Shown: positions 32,042 through 40,608, counted from the stretch's first letter. The stretch is 64,000 bases of DNA from Cohnella baijiui (GCF_020731285.1 NZ_JAJFOW010000004.1:248001-312000), one strand, 5' to 3'. Translations and numbers: made by a program. The notes: a model not told the origin generated them from the sequence alone.

Positions 32042-32570
32042 TAAGTTGAAAGCGTTAAACGGCGATATCGCCTTAAGCTGACTTACAAGGATGATTTGAA
32101 CAAGCCGCCGCGCATAACCGAGACGCCCGCGTCCTTCTGTGCGGCGGCGACCGTGAATAGGGTGCGATTGGTGTGGTTGGTACGATTGGCGCGATTGATG
32201 CGATTTTATTTTAACGGTTGTCGCAGCGGTTATTATTGGATATGGTCGCTGAAAAAATTTTTAACGGTTCTGATTGACGTTATTTCGGGCAAATTAGAGC
32301 GTTCTAGTCGAAAAACCGACAATAGGCTCGTCAGCAACCGTTAGAAATGGAATCGGAACATTTCGAGCTGAATAAGCGCTATTACAACCATTAGCGTTGC
32401 CGACCGCCGGAGCAAACCCATTTCGGGGTTCATCTCCCCCCGAGAACGTTCCGCCAATCGCAAAAAACGTGCCTGATTAGCGCGCTCCTATGAATACGTT
32501 TGGTGGAACCAGATGCAACTTTTAAAAGTTCTGCAAACGACTACCTATCAAATCATCCTCCGCAGTTGGC
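32042..32570. other. non-coding stretch after the LysR gene
   Basis: About 530 bp without an ORF that has a ribosome site. It contains AACGGTT/AACCGTT words in both orientations (for example near 32215, 32264 and 32334), which could be worn inverted repeats. Nothing else is recognisable. Confidence 0.4.
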
Positions 32571-33062
32571 CGGAGTTATGCGGATTTTCCGCACAACTCG
32601 GCGCGATCGCTGCGCAGTTGGCCGGAGTTATGCGGGTTTTCCGCACAACTCGGCGCGATCGCAGCGCAGTTGGCCGGAGTTATGCGGATTTTCCGCACAA
32701 CTCGGCGCGATCGCTGCGCATCTGCCCGGAGTTATGCGGATTTTCCGCACAACTCAGCACGATCGCAGCGCAACTGCCCGGAGTTAGGCGGATTTTCCGC
32801 ACAACGCAGCGCAATCGCTGCGCAGTTGCCTGGAGTTATGCGGATTTTCCGCACAACTCAGAGCGATCGCTACGCAGGTACCCGGAGTTATGCGGATTTT
32901 CCGCACAACTCGGCGCAATCGCCCGAATCTGCCCGGAGTTATGCGGATTTTCCGCACAACTCGGCGCAATCGCCCGAATCTGCTCAGAGTTATGCGGATT
33001 TTCCGCACATCTCATCGCGATCGCCCGAATCTGCCCGGAGTTAGGCGGATTTTCCGCACAAC
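32571..33062. repeat. ten-unit 52/51-bp tandem array with internal hairpins
   Basis: Units begin at 32571, 32623, 32675, 32727, 32779, 32831, 32883 (52 bp apart) and 32934, 32985, 33036 (51 bp apart). Each contains CGGAGTTATGCGGATTTTCCGCACAA, where TGCGG-ATTTT-CCGCA forms a small hairpin, plus a GCGCGATCGC-like word. Copies differ at scattered positions but the hairpin arms are kept. Confidence 0.93.
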
Positions 33063-33141
33063 GCAGCGCGACCCCCACGAAAACCCACGCCGCCGTCCTG
33101 GACGCCTCCATCCCAATCCCAAAAAGTTTCCCACACCTGAC

Positions 33142-33175
33142 GCAGTCCCCCCCCCCCCGGACTGTGTTTTTCTTC
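33142..33175 (+). other. 12-C tract inside a terminator-like hairpin
   Basis: CAGTC (33143-33147) and GGACTG (33159-33164) flank a run of twelve C residues (33147-33158), followed by TGTTTTTCTT. It may form a hairpin with a C-rich loop; long C tracts are prone to slippage. Confidence 0.5.
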
Positions 33176-33187
33176 GCGCGAAAAAAT

Positions 33188-33217
33188 GAATGTTTATTTA
33201 AATTGACAGTAACATTC
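33188..33217. promoter_or_regulatory. inverted repeat overlapping TTGACA before the MFS/TetR genes
   Basis: GAATGTT (33188-33194) and AACATTC (33211-33217) flank TTGACA (33203-33208); TATATAAA follows at 33222-33229. Probable promoter/operator for the MFS gene controlled by the downstream TetR protein. Confidence 0.5.
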
Positions 33218-33275
33218 AAATTATATAAAGTATCAAATGAAATGGAAAACCAAATTCGCGAAAGGCGATGATGAC

Positions 33276-34790
33276 ATGCAACAAACGAACAAGCGCAAAT
33301 GGTGGGTGCTCGCGGCGCTGGCGCTCTGCCTGCTTACGGTTGGTCTCGATCTCACGGTGCTGAATCTGGCGCTGCCCACGCTCGCCACCGATCTGCACGC
33401 TACGAACGGCGAGCTGCAATGGTTCGCCGACGCCTACAATCTCGTGCTGGCGGCGGCGCTACTCCCGGCCGGCCTGCTCGGCGACCGATTCGGACGCAAG
33501 AAGCTGCTGATCGTCGCGCTCTGCCTGTTCGGCGCGGCCTCCGCCGCTTGCGCCTATGCCGATTCGGCGGCGATGCTGATCGCGGGCCGCGCCGTTCTCG
33601 GACTGGGCGCCGCCTTCTTGATGCCGCTTTCCATGGCGATCATCCCCGTGCTGTTCACGGAGGCGGAGCGGCCGAAGGCGATCGGCATATGGACGATGGC
33701 CAACGCGATCGGCATCCCGCTCGGTCCCGTCATCGGCGGCTGGCTGCTGAATCACTACTGGTGGGGCTCGGTCTTTTTGATCAACCTGCCGATCATCGCC
33801 GTGGCGCTCGTCGCCGTGGCCGTGCTGCTCCCCGAATCCCGCAGCGCCGTCAAGCGGAGACTCGACTTCGGCGGCGTCGCTCTATCCAGTCTGGGACTGG
33901 TCTGCGTCACGTACGGCATGATCGAGGCCGGCGAAAAAGGGTGGGGCGACGGGTTGGCGCTCTCCGCGCTGCTCGCAGGCGTCGTTCTGCTGATCGGGTT
34001 CGGGCTGTGGGAGCGCCGCGTGCGCCAACCGCTCATCGAGCTTTCGCTGTTCCGGTCCAAGAGCTTTACCTGGGGCGCCCTGCTCGCCACGGCGGTTTCC
34101 TTCGCCATGTTCGGGCTGCTGTTCGTCACGCCGCAATACTTCCAAGCCGTCGAAGGGGCGGATGCCTTCGGGACCGGGCTCCGACTGCTGCCGATCATGG
34201 GCGGCCTGCTCGTCGGGGCCAAGACGGCCGAGCCGCTCCTCCCCCGCAGAGGCGCCAAAACGATCCTGACGGCCGGCTTCGTCCTGCTGGCGGCGGGACT
34301 GTCGATGGGGGCTTTCACAGATGTGGACCATAACTATGGCTACGCCGCCGTTTGGCTCAGCGTCGTAGGACTTGGCATCGGGTTCACGCTGCCTACGGCG
34401 ATGGACGCGGCGATCGGCGCGCTGTCCGGGGAACGCAGCGGCGTCGGGTCCGCGTTGATCATGGCGATGCGGCAGGTGGGCGGGACGATCGGCGTCGCGG
34501 TCCTCGGCACCGTGCTCAGCAACGGATATCGTGATACACTGGTAATGGACGGATTGTCCGGCGAAGCTGCCGAGACGGTGCGCCGCAGCGTGTCCGCTGG
34601 AGCGGCCGTGGCGCGTCAGATTGATTCGCCGGCGCTGCTCGCATCGATTCGCTCGGCTTTCGTGCACGGGATGGACGCGATGCTGTGGGTATGCGCAGCC
34701 GTCGCCGCGCTGGGGATGGTTCTGGCGCTCGTCTTTTTGCCGCGGCTTGCCGCGAAGAAGCGGCCGGCGGAGACGGAGATGACGATATGA
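33276..34790 (+). CDS. MFS transporter, DHA2 (14-TM) family
   Basis: 504 aa. TM1 LCLLTVGLDLTVLNLALPTLATDL and motif A GDRFGRKKLLI are diagnostic of EmrB/QacA exporters; motif C region ANAIGIPLGPVIGGWLLNHYWWGSVFLINLP follows. Probably a proton-driven drug exporter. ATG 33276 (AAAGG about 10 bases upstream) is preferred to the longer frame from 33237. A TetR gene follows after 14 bp. Confidence 0.92.
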   Translation: MQQTNKRKWWVLAALALCLLTVGLDLTVLNLALPTLATDLHATNGELQWFADAYNLVLAAALLPAGLLGDRFGRKKLLIVALCLFGAASAACAYADSAAMLIAGRAVLGLGAAFLMPLSMAIIPVLFTEAERPKAIGIWTMANAIGIPLGPVIGGWLLNHYWWGSVFLINLPIIAVALVAVAVLLPESRSAVKRRLDFGGVALSSLGLVCVTYGMIEAGEKGWGDGLALSALLAGVVLLIGFGLWERRVRQPLIELSLFRSKSFTWGALLATAVSFAMFGLLFVTPQYFQAVEGADAFGTGLRLLPIMGGLLVGAKTAEPLLPRRGAKTILTAGFVLLAAGLSMGAFTDVDHNYGYAAVWLSVVGLGIGFTLPTAMDAAIGALSGERSGVGSALIMAMRQVGGTIGVAVLGTVLSNGYRDTLVMDGLSGEAAETVRRSVSAGAAVARQIDSPALLASIRSAFVHGMDAMLWVCAAVAALGMVLALVFLPRLAAKKRPAETEMTI

Positions 34791-34804
34791 GGGAGTGAGC
34801 GGGT

Positions 34805-35404
34805 TTGTCATCCGAGGTTCAAGCGCCCCGGGGCTTGCGCGAGCGCAAGAAGATGAAGACCATGGCGGCGATCCAAAAGCACGCCATGCGCCTTTTCCGG
34901 GAAAAAGGCTATCAAGCGACGACCGTGGAGCAGATCGCGGAAGCGGCGGAAGTGTCTCCGAGCACGTTTTTCCGTTATTTTCCGACCAAGGAAGACGTGG
35001 TGGTCCGGGACAACTACGACCCGCTGCTCATCGAAGCATTCGAGGAACAACCCCCCGAGTTGTCTCCCTTTCAAGCGGTTCGCAATGCGATGCACGCCGG
35101 GCTGCGCGATATCCCGGGCGACGAACTGGAGACGCTCCGAGAGCGAAACAAGCTGATCTTGACGGTTCCGGAGCTGAGAGCCGCGATGATGGTCAACATA
35201 TCGGAAACGATGGTCTTGCTCGCCAAACTGGCCGCCAAGCGCGTCGGGCGGTCGGAGGACGATCTGGCCGTGCAGACGTTCGCGGGCGCTTTCGTGGGAG
35301 CCGTATTTGCCGTGATGAACATCCATGCGATGAAGCCCGAAGCCGAATTTCTGGATGTCCTGGACGAGGCTTTGTCCTTGTTGGAGAGGGGATTGCCGCT
35401 TTGA
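34805..35404 (+). CDS. TetR-family regulator of the adjacent MFS gene
   Basis: 199 aa. HTH: AIQKHAMRLFREKGYQATTVEQIAEAAEVSPSTFFRYFPTKEDVV. Start TTG 34805 with GGGAGTGAG upstream. Co-transcribed with the DHA2 exporter at 33276, so probably its ligand-responsive repressor. Confidence 0.9.
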   Translation: MSSEVQAPRGLRERKKMKTMAAIQKHAMRLFREKGYQATTVEQIAEAAEVSPSTFFRYFPTKEDVVVRDNYDPLLIEAFEEQPPELSPFQAVRNAMHAGLRDIPGDELETLRERNKLILTVPELRAAMMVNISETMVLLAKLAAKRVGRSEDDLAVQTFAGAFVGAVFAVMNIHAMKPEAEFLDVLDEALSLLERGLPL

Positions 35405-35447
35405 GGACCGAATGGCGAAGCCGGATTGAATCCAAGCGGCGGATTCG

Positions 35448-35456
35448 TGTTAAAAT
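35448..35456 (+). promoter_or_regulatory. extended -10 promoter of the RlmN-type gene
   Basis: TGTTAAAAT, about 64 bp upstream of the start codon; TTGAAT at 35426 is a possible -35 with a long spacer. Confidence 0.55.
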
Positions 35457-35519
35457 GGCATAAGGGACGCGGCCATTCGGCTGCAGTCCGTTGACATAGA
35501 ACGAGAAGAGGTCTTTTTC

Positions 35520-36599
35520 ATGAACGCACCCTCCATTTATGGATTGACGTTAGAGCAGCTGACCGCCTGGCTGGCGGAGCGGGGGCACAAAAAGTCCCGG
35601 GCGCTGCAGGTTTGGGAAGAACTGTACCGCAAGCGAGTCCGCGATTGGGCCGAGATGACGGAGGCGAACGCGGACTGCCTCGCCTTGCTGAGCGAGCACT
35701 TCGTCCTTCGGACCCAGAGCGAGCATCTGCGGCAGGAGTCCAAGGACGGGACGGTCAAATTTCTGTTTAAGCTGCAGGACGGCAACTTGATCGAGACGGT
35801 TCTGATGCGACACAAATACGGGTTGTCCGTCTGCGTGACCACCCAGGTCGGCTGCAATATCGGCTGCAGCTTCTGCGCGAGCGGGCTTATCGCCAAGAGC
35901 CGCGATCTGTCCGCAGGCGAAATTACGGAACAGATCATGAACGTGCAGCGCCATCTCGACGGAGCCGGTCAAGGTGAAAAGGTGAGCCACATCGTCGTGA
36001 TGGGGATCGGCGAACCGTTCGACAACTTTGCAAACCTGATGGACTTTTTGCGTGTCGTTACGGATCACAAAGGTTTGGCCATCGGTCCGCGGCATATCAC
36101 CGTCTCGACGAGCGGCCTCGCGGACAAGATCCGCACGTTCGCCGACACGGAGATGCCGGTGAACCTCGCCGTTTCCCTGCACGCGCCGAACAACGAGCTG
36201 CGGACAAGGATCATGAAGATCAACCGAGCGATCCCGATCGAGAAGCTCATGCCGGCCATCGATTACTATTTGGAGAAGACAAAGCGCCGGATCACGCTCG
36301 AGTACATCCTGCTCCGGGACGTAAACGACCGCGAGGAGCATGCCCTGGAGCTGGCGGAGCTGATCGCGGATCGCCGCAAGCTCGCGACGGTGAACCTGAT
36401 ACCGTACAATCCAGTCGACGAGCACAGCCAGTATCAGCGCAGCGAGCAGGCTGCGATCATGGGCTTTTACGACACGCTCAAAAAGCAAGGCGTGAACGTC
36501 AGCGTACGGCTGGAGCACGGGGCGGACATCGACGCCGCTTGCGGCCAGCTGCGGAGCAAGCAGATGAACCGCGGCGAGCGCGCCCAGCCGACCGCCTGA
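35520..36599 (+). CDS. rlmN: RlmN/Cfr-family radical SAM rRNA methyltransferase
   Basis: 359 aa. Radical-SAM cluster motif CNIGCSFC, then [11 protein letters not shown], and the C-terminal methyl-carrier cysteine in [12 protein letters not shown]. The family methylates A2503 of 23S rRNA (RlmN at C2, Cfr at C8). After the cluster it reads [19 protein letters not shown], where Bacillus RlmN has FCASTLGG-type text and Cfr FCATG, so this is probably an RlmN paralogue of a distinct subgroup. The gene is outside the usual prkC/stp context. ATG 35520 follows AGAAGAGG. Confidence 0.88.
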   Translation: MNAPSIYGLTLEQLTAWLAERGHKKSRALQVWEELYRKRVRDWAEMTEANADCLALLSEHFVLRTQSEHLRQESKDGTVKFLFKLQDGNLIETVLMRHKYGLSVCVTTQVGCNIGCSFCASGLIAKSRDLSAGEITEQIMNVQRHLDGAGQGEKVSHIVVMGIGEPFDNFANLMDFLRVVTDHKGLAIGPRHITVSTSGLADKIRTFADTEMPVNLAVSLHAPNNELRTRIMKINRAIPIEKLMPAIDYYLEKTKRRITLEYILLRDVNDREEHALELAELIADRRKLATVNLIPYNPVDEHSQYQRSEQAAIMGFYDTLKKQGVNVSVRLEHGADIDAACGQLRSKQMNRGERAQPTA

Positions 36600-36622
36600 G
36601 CAGACCTTATGCGATCTAACCG

Positions 36623-36660
36623 AAACAGCCCGGCCGCGATTCATCGCGGTCGGGCTGTTT
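36623..36660 (+). terminator. intrinsic terminator of the RlmN-type gene
   Basis: AAACAGCCCGGCCGCGA / TCGCGGTCGGGCTGTTT, 17-bp stem (one G-U) with a 4-base loop; it can also serve the convergent MFS gene. Confidence 0.85.
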
Positions 36661-36699
36661 GGGATAGGTGCAGGCGAGGCGTTGCGGTGGTCCGGCGCC

Positions 36700-37980
36700 T
36701 TAGGCTTGCAGCTGCTGGCGCGCGACCGCGCCGATCTTGGCGACGCGGATGGCCATGAGCGAAGCCAGGAAGCAGGCGAAGCCGGCGATCACAAAGGGGA
36801 CGGTATAAGCGCCGAGCCACTGTCTGACCGCGCCCGCACCGTAGGCGGCGGCGGAAGCGCCGATCTGGTGGGCGACGACGATCCAGCCGAAGATCATGCC
36901 GGACTTGGCCTTGCCGAATTCCCGGGAGGCGAGCTTCACCGTGGGCGGCACGGTGGCGATCCAGTCCAGCCCGTAGAATACGCTGAACACCAGCAGGGCC
37001 GTCGGTCCCGCACTCAGCGCGAAAGGCAGGAAGATCAGCGATAGGCCGCGCAGACCGTAATACCAGAACAGCAGCCAACGGCTGTCGAACCGGTCCGAGA
37101 GCCACCCGGAGAGCGTCGTGCCGACGAGATCGAACAGCCCCATCAGCGCGAGGAGGCCGGCAGCCGCAACTTCGGCGATTCCGTAATCGCCGCAGGCCGG
37201 GATGAGATGCGTGCCGATCAGGCCGTTGGTCGAGAACCCGCAGAAGAAAAACGTGCCCGCAAGCAGCCAGAAGGTGACGTTCCCAAGCCCGGAACGGAGA
37301 GCGAGCAGCGGCGCGAGAAAGATGCTGCCCTTAAACGGCTCGGGCTTCGTCACCTGGTCCTCGCCGTAGGCGGGCAGCCCTACGTCAAACGGATGATTGC
37401 GCATGCCAATCGCGACGGCGACAAGGACGACGACGATGACGACGACGGCCGTATAAATGGCGTACCGCCAGCCGGCTTGCGTCGTGATTTGGGCAAGCAG
37501 CGGCAAAAACAGCAGCTGACCCGTCGCGGCGCTTGCCGTCAGCAGTCCGACGACAAGGCCTTTGCGTTTGGCGAACCAATGATTTGTCACCGTGACGCCG
37601 AGCACGTTCGCCATCATCCCCGTCGCGAGGCCGGACACGAGCCCCCACAGGAGCTCGAACTGCCACAGCGCCGTCATGAGCGGCGTGAGCGCGAGACTGG
37701 CGGCCAGCACGGCCAGTGACACGACGACAACCTTTCGGATGCCGAACCGTTCCAGCACCGCAGCGGAGAAGGGGCCGACGAGGCCGTACAGGAAGATGCC
37801 GACCGAGACGACGCTCGAAATGCCGCCCCGATCCCAGCCGAACTCCTTCTCGAACGGGAGCATCAGGATGCTCGGCATGGAGCGAATCCCGGCGGAGACG
37901 AGCAGGGTCAGGAAGGTGAGGAGAAGCATAATCCACGCATAATGCCATTTTCCGCTTTTGGCGGCGCTAGTTTCGTTCAT
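36700..37980 (-). CDS. MFS transporter, oxalate/formate antiporter-like (OFA) type
   Basis: 426 aa, 12 membrane segments. WHYAWIMLLLTFLTLLVSAGIRSMPSILMLPFEKEFGWDRGGISSVVS is the OFA-like N-terminus; SDRFDSRWLLFWYYGLRG is the second-half motif A. Probable importer or exporter of a monocarboxylate. GGAGTGG sits 6 bases before ATG 37980; ATG 37995 has none. A 12-mer shared with the MarR gene at 38195 lies just upstream. Confidence 0.88.
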   Translation of the reverse strand: MNETSAAKSGKWHYAWIMLLLTFLTLLVSAGIRSMPSILMLPFEKEFGWDRGGISSVVSVGIFLYGLVGPFSAAVLERFGIRKVVVVSLAVLAASLALTPLMTALWQFELLWGLVSGLATGMMANVLGVTVTNHWFAKRKGLVVGLLTASAATGQLLFLPLLAQITTQAGWRYAIYTAVVVIVVVLVAVAIGMRNHPFDVGLPAYGEDQVTKPEPFKGSIFLAPLLALRSGLGNVTFWLLAGTFFFCGFSTNGLIGTHLIPACGDYGIAEVAAAGLLALMGLFDLVGTTLSGWLSDRFDSRWLLFWYYGLRGLSLIFLPFALSAGPTALLVFSVFYGLDWIATVPPTVKLASREFGKAKSGMIFGWIVVAHQIGASAAAYGAGAVRQWLGAYTVPFVIAGFACFLASLMAIRVAKIGAVARQQLQA

Positions 37981-38004
37981 GTAGGTCCACTCCATTTATT
38001 TTAG

Positions 38005-38016
38005 TTGTACATACAA
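38005..38016. promoter_or_regulatory. TTGTACATACAA operator before the MFS gene
   Basis: Identical 12-mer, in inverted orientation, precedes the MarR gene (38642-38653). Here it follows a -10-like TATATT on the minus strand. Confidence 0.65.
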
Positions 38017-38067
38017 TATACTTTCGAGGAAATGGAGAGCGTGGTAACGTTCCCTCGCCTACATGGA

Positions 38068-38149
38068 GCGGACACCGAGAAATAAGGGGCAAATTGTTCC
38101 CTACTGTAGGGTGCGGACACCGAGAAATAAGGAGTAATTTGTACCCTAT
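38068..38149. repeat. two-copy 45-bp direct repeat
   Basis: GCGGACACCGAGAAATAAGG starts at 38068 and again at 38113, each followed by a similar 17-bp AAATTGTTCCCTAC/TAATTTGTACCCTAT block. It lies in the gap between the MFS and MarR genes. Confidence 0.75.
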
Positions 38150-38194
38150 TTTCGCAGACAAACATCCGCCCCAGTCAGTCCCCTCGCTCGCCCC

Positions 38195-38620
38195 TTAACC
38201 CTTTTCCAGCAACTCACTGCTCGCGTTCAGATCCACGTTCATTTGCTCCGAAAATGCCTTGCTCAGCACGGCCTCGTACCGCTCCTTCAGCCGCTTGGAG
38301 GCGCTGCGGATTTCCGTCAAGAGTTCCTCTCCCTTGGGGGTCGGATACACCAGCACGGTTTTGCCGTGCACTTTCCGTTCCACGAGCCGCTTCGCTTCGA
38401 GCTTGTCGATGAATCGCGTGAGCGTGGAAGGGGCGATGCTCAGCTTGTCGGACAGCACCTTCTGGGCGATACCGGGCTCGCTGTTCACGAGGCGGATAAT
38501 GTAGCCGTACATCGGCGTGAGCCCGGTCGGGGCGAACTCTTCCTCGGCGATTTTGGTGATGGCGCGGCCCAGTCGATTGGCGGTGAAAAACATGCATTCA
38601 TGCAGGAAGCGATCATCCAC
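38195..38620 (-). CDS. MarR-family transcriptional regulator
   Basis: 141 aa winged-helix protein: GIAQKVLSDKLSIAPSTLTRFIDKLEAKRLVERKVHGKTVLVYPTPKGEEL. GTG 38620 is preferred because AAGGAGG lies 8 bases upstream; the longer frame from 38653 starts inside the operator. It shares the TTGTACATACAA box with the downstream MFS gene on the same strand, so it probably regulates both. Confidence 0.88.
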   Translation of the reverse strand: MDDRFLHECMFFTANRLGRAITKIAEEEFAPTGLTPMYGYIIRLVNSEPGIAQKVLSDKLSIAPSTLTRFIDKLEAKRLVERKVHGKTVLVYPTPKGEELLTEIRSASKRLKERYEAVLSKAFSEQMNVDLNASSELLEKG

Positions 38621-38641
38621 GATCGATGCCTCCTTCTTATT

Positions 38642-38653
38642 TTGTATGTACAA
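38642..38653. promoter_or_regulatory. TTGTACATACAA operator before the MarR gene
   Basis: TTGTATGTACAA on the + strand, the exact reverse complement of the box at 38005; autoregulation is likely. Confidence 0.65.
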
Positions 38654-38705
38654 CGAATATAAACGGGCGATTGCTCGATGTCAATGGCTTTTATTTAGGA
38701 AGCCA

Positions 38706-38739
38706 GAAAACGAACAAGCGCCCCGAAGGGCGCCTGTTT
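38706..38739 (-). terminator. terminator of the 173-aa membrane protein gene
   Basis: AACAGGCGCCC-TTCG-GGGCGCTTGTT on the minus strand, followed by CGTTTTC. Confidence 0.65.
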
Positions 38740-38774
38740 GCGCGATACGCGATTCTGTTGGACTCGCCAACGGT

Positions 38775-39296
38775 CTAGAACGATCTCTTCCGGCCGAACA
38801 GCATCACGAACCCGCCGGCGGCGATCAAGGCGAGCGCGAGGATCGGACGACCGTTCAGCAAGCTGCTGAACAGGGCGCCGATCGAGAAGATCGCGAAAAA
38901 GAGCACCGACAGCACCGTCAAAATGTTGATCGGGATGAGCAGCCACTTGTTCCGCGAACCGAACCAATAGAGCTCGAACAAGCCGACCGCGACGGCGAAG
39001 ATGAAGCCCGGCCACATGAACGACCAGCTGTCGAACAGCATAGCTACCTGGCAGACGAGCCCCGCCGTCAGCAGGATCCCGCCGGGGACGAGCACGCCGA
39101 CGCCCCGCTGCTGCAGGAGCGAAAAGTACAGCCAGTGGAAAAAGACGCCCAGCGGCAGAACGAACATGCTCGGCCAAAAATAAGCGAAAACCGAGCCCGT
39201 GTCCCAATGCACCGCCCCGCCGCGCGAGAACATCAAGACGCCCAGCAAAATCAGGATCGGGCCGAACAAAACATTGCGGCTCATACTGAGATTCAA
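38775..39296 (-). CDS. uncharacterised multi-pass membrane protein
   Basis: 173 aa with five or six hydrophobic segments (FGPILILLGVLMFSRGG, FWPSMFVLPLGVFFHWLYFSLL, GVLVPGGILLTAGLVCQVAML, FMWPGFIFAVAVGLFELYWFG, ILTVLSVLFFAIFSIGALF). The 'WPxxFxLPLG' and late 'WPLILIxxG'-like text resembles LiaI/LiaF-type membrane domains, but no regulatory domain is attached. TTG 39296 has GGGAGGG 8 bases upstream. Single gene; function unknown. Confidence 0.75.
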   Translation of the reverse strand: MNLSMSRNVLFGPILILLGVLMFSRGGAVHWDTGSVFAYFWPSMFVLPLGVFFHWLYFSLLQQRGVGVLVPGGILLTAGLVCQVAMLFDSWSFMWPGFIFAVAVGLFELYWFGSRNKWLLIPINILTVLSVLFFAIFSIGALFSSLLNGRPILALALIAAGGFVMLFGRKRSF

Positions 39297-39463
39297 AGGA
39301 ATTCCCTCCCGTTAACCGTTGCCATCATTACATAAAGCATATCAGTTGACGAGGCGAGCGTCTTCCGCTAAGGGGCGTGGGGCGGATCGGACGCGAGGCG
39401 GTTGACGGATGGGAGAATATGTGGTAAGGACGCGTAATCTAGGATAGACTTCGCGCACTCGTG

Positions 39464-39472
39464 TGGTATTAT
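39464..39472 (+). promoter_or_regulatory. extended -10 giving a leaderless start
   Basis: TGGTATTAT; the predicted start of transcription falls at or next to ATG 39480. Confidence 0.4.
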
Positions 39473-39479
39473 TTTACAT

Positions 39480-39650
39480 ATGAAACGGATTCGTAGACCG
39501 AGTTGGGCGGGATATTTGGGCATCGCGTGCACCATTGCCGGTGTAGCCTATCCCATAGGCTATATTTCCGCCAAGCATTTTTTTGCACTGACGATAACCG
39601 GACTTCTGCTCGTCCTTCTGGATGATTTTTGGGTCGGGAGAAGAAAGTAA
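39480..39650 (+). CDS. 56-aa membrane peptide, possibly leaderless
   Basis: Begins MKRIRRPSWAGYLGIACTIAGVAYP, followed by a second hydrophobic segment (FFALTITGLLLVLLDDF) and a basic tail VGRRK. No Shine-Dalgarno precedes ATG 39480, but a TG-extended -10 (39464-39472) would start the RNA at the ATG. An intrinsic terminator follows 9 bp after the stop. Small two-TM protein of unknown role. Confidence 0.5.
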   Translation: MKRIRRPSWAGYLGIACTIAGVAYPIGYISAKHFFALTITGLLLVLLDDFWVGRRK

Positions 39651-39658
39651 GGGGACGA

Positions 39659-39682
39659 GGCTGCTCACCGGAGCAGCCTTTT
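39659..39682 (+). terminator. intrinsic terminator of the 56-aa peptide gene
   Basis: GGCTGCTC-ACCG-GAGCAGCC then TTTT; it overlaps the end of the convergent DUF2306 gene. Confidence 0.8.
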
Positions 39683-40315
39683 CGCGATGACCCATTCCAC
39701 GGCGAGCAGGTTGATGAGCAGCGCCAGCCAGATGTTGAAGTCGAGCATGAGCGAGACGACGGACCGGACGCCGCCCGGCGGCAGTCCACCATGGGTGGCC
39801 GCGTAGATCGCGATGCAGAAGGGCGTTACGATCCGAGCGGTCGCTGCGACCAGCGTCACCGCGTAGCTGCGCAGCATCCAGAGGCCGTGCGCCGCATGTT
39901 GCTTGCGCCGGATGGCGGCGTAGCCGCGCCCGGTCGTGTAGAACCACAAAGCGACGAGGACCAGAAACGCCATCTGGCGGATAAAGCTGTCGGTGTACGC
40001 CCCCACGACGATCGCCGTACCTCCGCCCACCGCGATGCAGATCAGGTAGAGGCGTCCGACGAGCCGGTGCAGTCCCGGGCGGCTGCGCCTCAGAGCGGGC
40101 AGGAACTGCAGCCAGCCGACCGCCAGCGCCAGAAACGAAGCGAAGATATGGACAAGCAGCAGCGGAAAGTGCATCGGGAAGGCAGGGTCGAGATCGACCC
40201 TTCCCAAGCTGGGATCCAGCAGGAAATACGGCCCTACGGCAAAGCCCGTTGCTCCCGCGAACAGCACGAAGGCGATAACGAGGCCAGGCCGCAGCTTGCG
40301 CTTGGCGCGGGTCAC
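39665..40315 (-). CDS. DUF2306 membrane protein
   Basis: 216 aa with about six helices. HIFASFLALAVGWLQFLPALRRSRPGLHRLVGRLYL is the DUF2306 signature with the conserved His/Arg pair, and later RRKQHAAHGLWMLRSYAVTLVAATARI. Function unknown; fold resembles cytochrome-b561-like helices. GTG 40315 overlaps the TGA of the upstream truncated SGNH gene, so the two are translationally coupled. Confidence 0.82.
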   Translation of the reverse strand: MTRAKRKLRPGLVIAFVLFAGATGFAVGPYFLLDPSLGRVDLDPAFPMHFPLLLVHIFASFLALAVGWLQFLPALRRSRPGLHRLVGRLYLICIAVGGGTAIVVGAYTDSFIRQMAFLVLVALWFYTTGRGYAAIRRKQHAAHGLWMLRSYAVTLVAATARIVTPFCIAIYAATHGGLPPGGVRSVVSLMLDFNIWLALLINLLAVEWVIAKRLLR

Positions 40316-40608
40316 GACGCACCGCCGGCTAGCCGGGCTACCGCTTGTCTCGCGATGGAGTAATGCCCTTCGATTGAAGGATGGATGCCGTCTGGACCGA
40401 GGCGACTATCCGTATCCGGCCCCTCGAATGCCGACTGGACGTCAATGACCGTTTCCGGCTGTTGCCGGACGATGTCGCCGACGAGCCGGATGTCCGCGTT
40501 GCGCCAATCCAGCAACCCCATCTTGAAATGCGGAAACGCCGCCGCACGTGCCTCGTCGGCAAGCGGAGTCTTCGTCCATGGCGACGGGTTCTTCGAATTT
40601 TGCTCCAT
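40312..40608 (-). pseudogene. C-terminal remnant of an SGNH/GDSL hydrolase
   Basis: 98 aa carrying only block V of the SGNH fold, GPDGIHPSIEGHYSIARQAV (catalytic Asp-x2-His). The GDS nucleophile block and the Gly and Asn blocks are missing and no trace of them lies upstream. Yet ATG 40608 has an excellent AAGGAGG ribosome site, so a short product may still be made, perhaps only to couple translation of the DUF2306 gene. An internal deletion that joined the original start to the 3' end would explain this. Confidence 0.65.

Noticed and set aside
32045..32058. cre (CcpA) site TGAAAGCGTTAAAC
   Set aside because: One mismatch to consensus, placed just after the LysR stop with no downstream gene to regulate.
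32571..33062. CRISPR array
   Set aside because: Units are contiguous and alike over their whole length; there are no distinct spacers and no cas genes.
32500..33271. Open frames reading through the 52/51-bp array (PELCGFSAQLGAIA-type repeats)
   Set aside because: The 52-bp period rotates through all frames so each stays open by repetition; no ribosome site and no conserved product.
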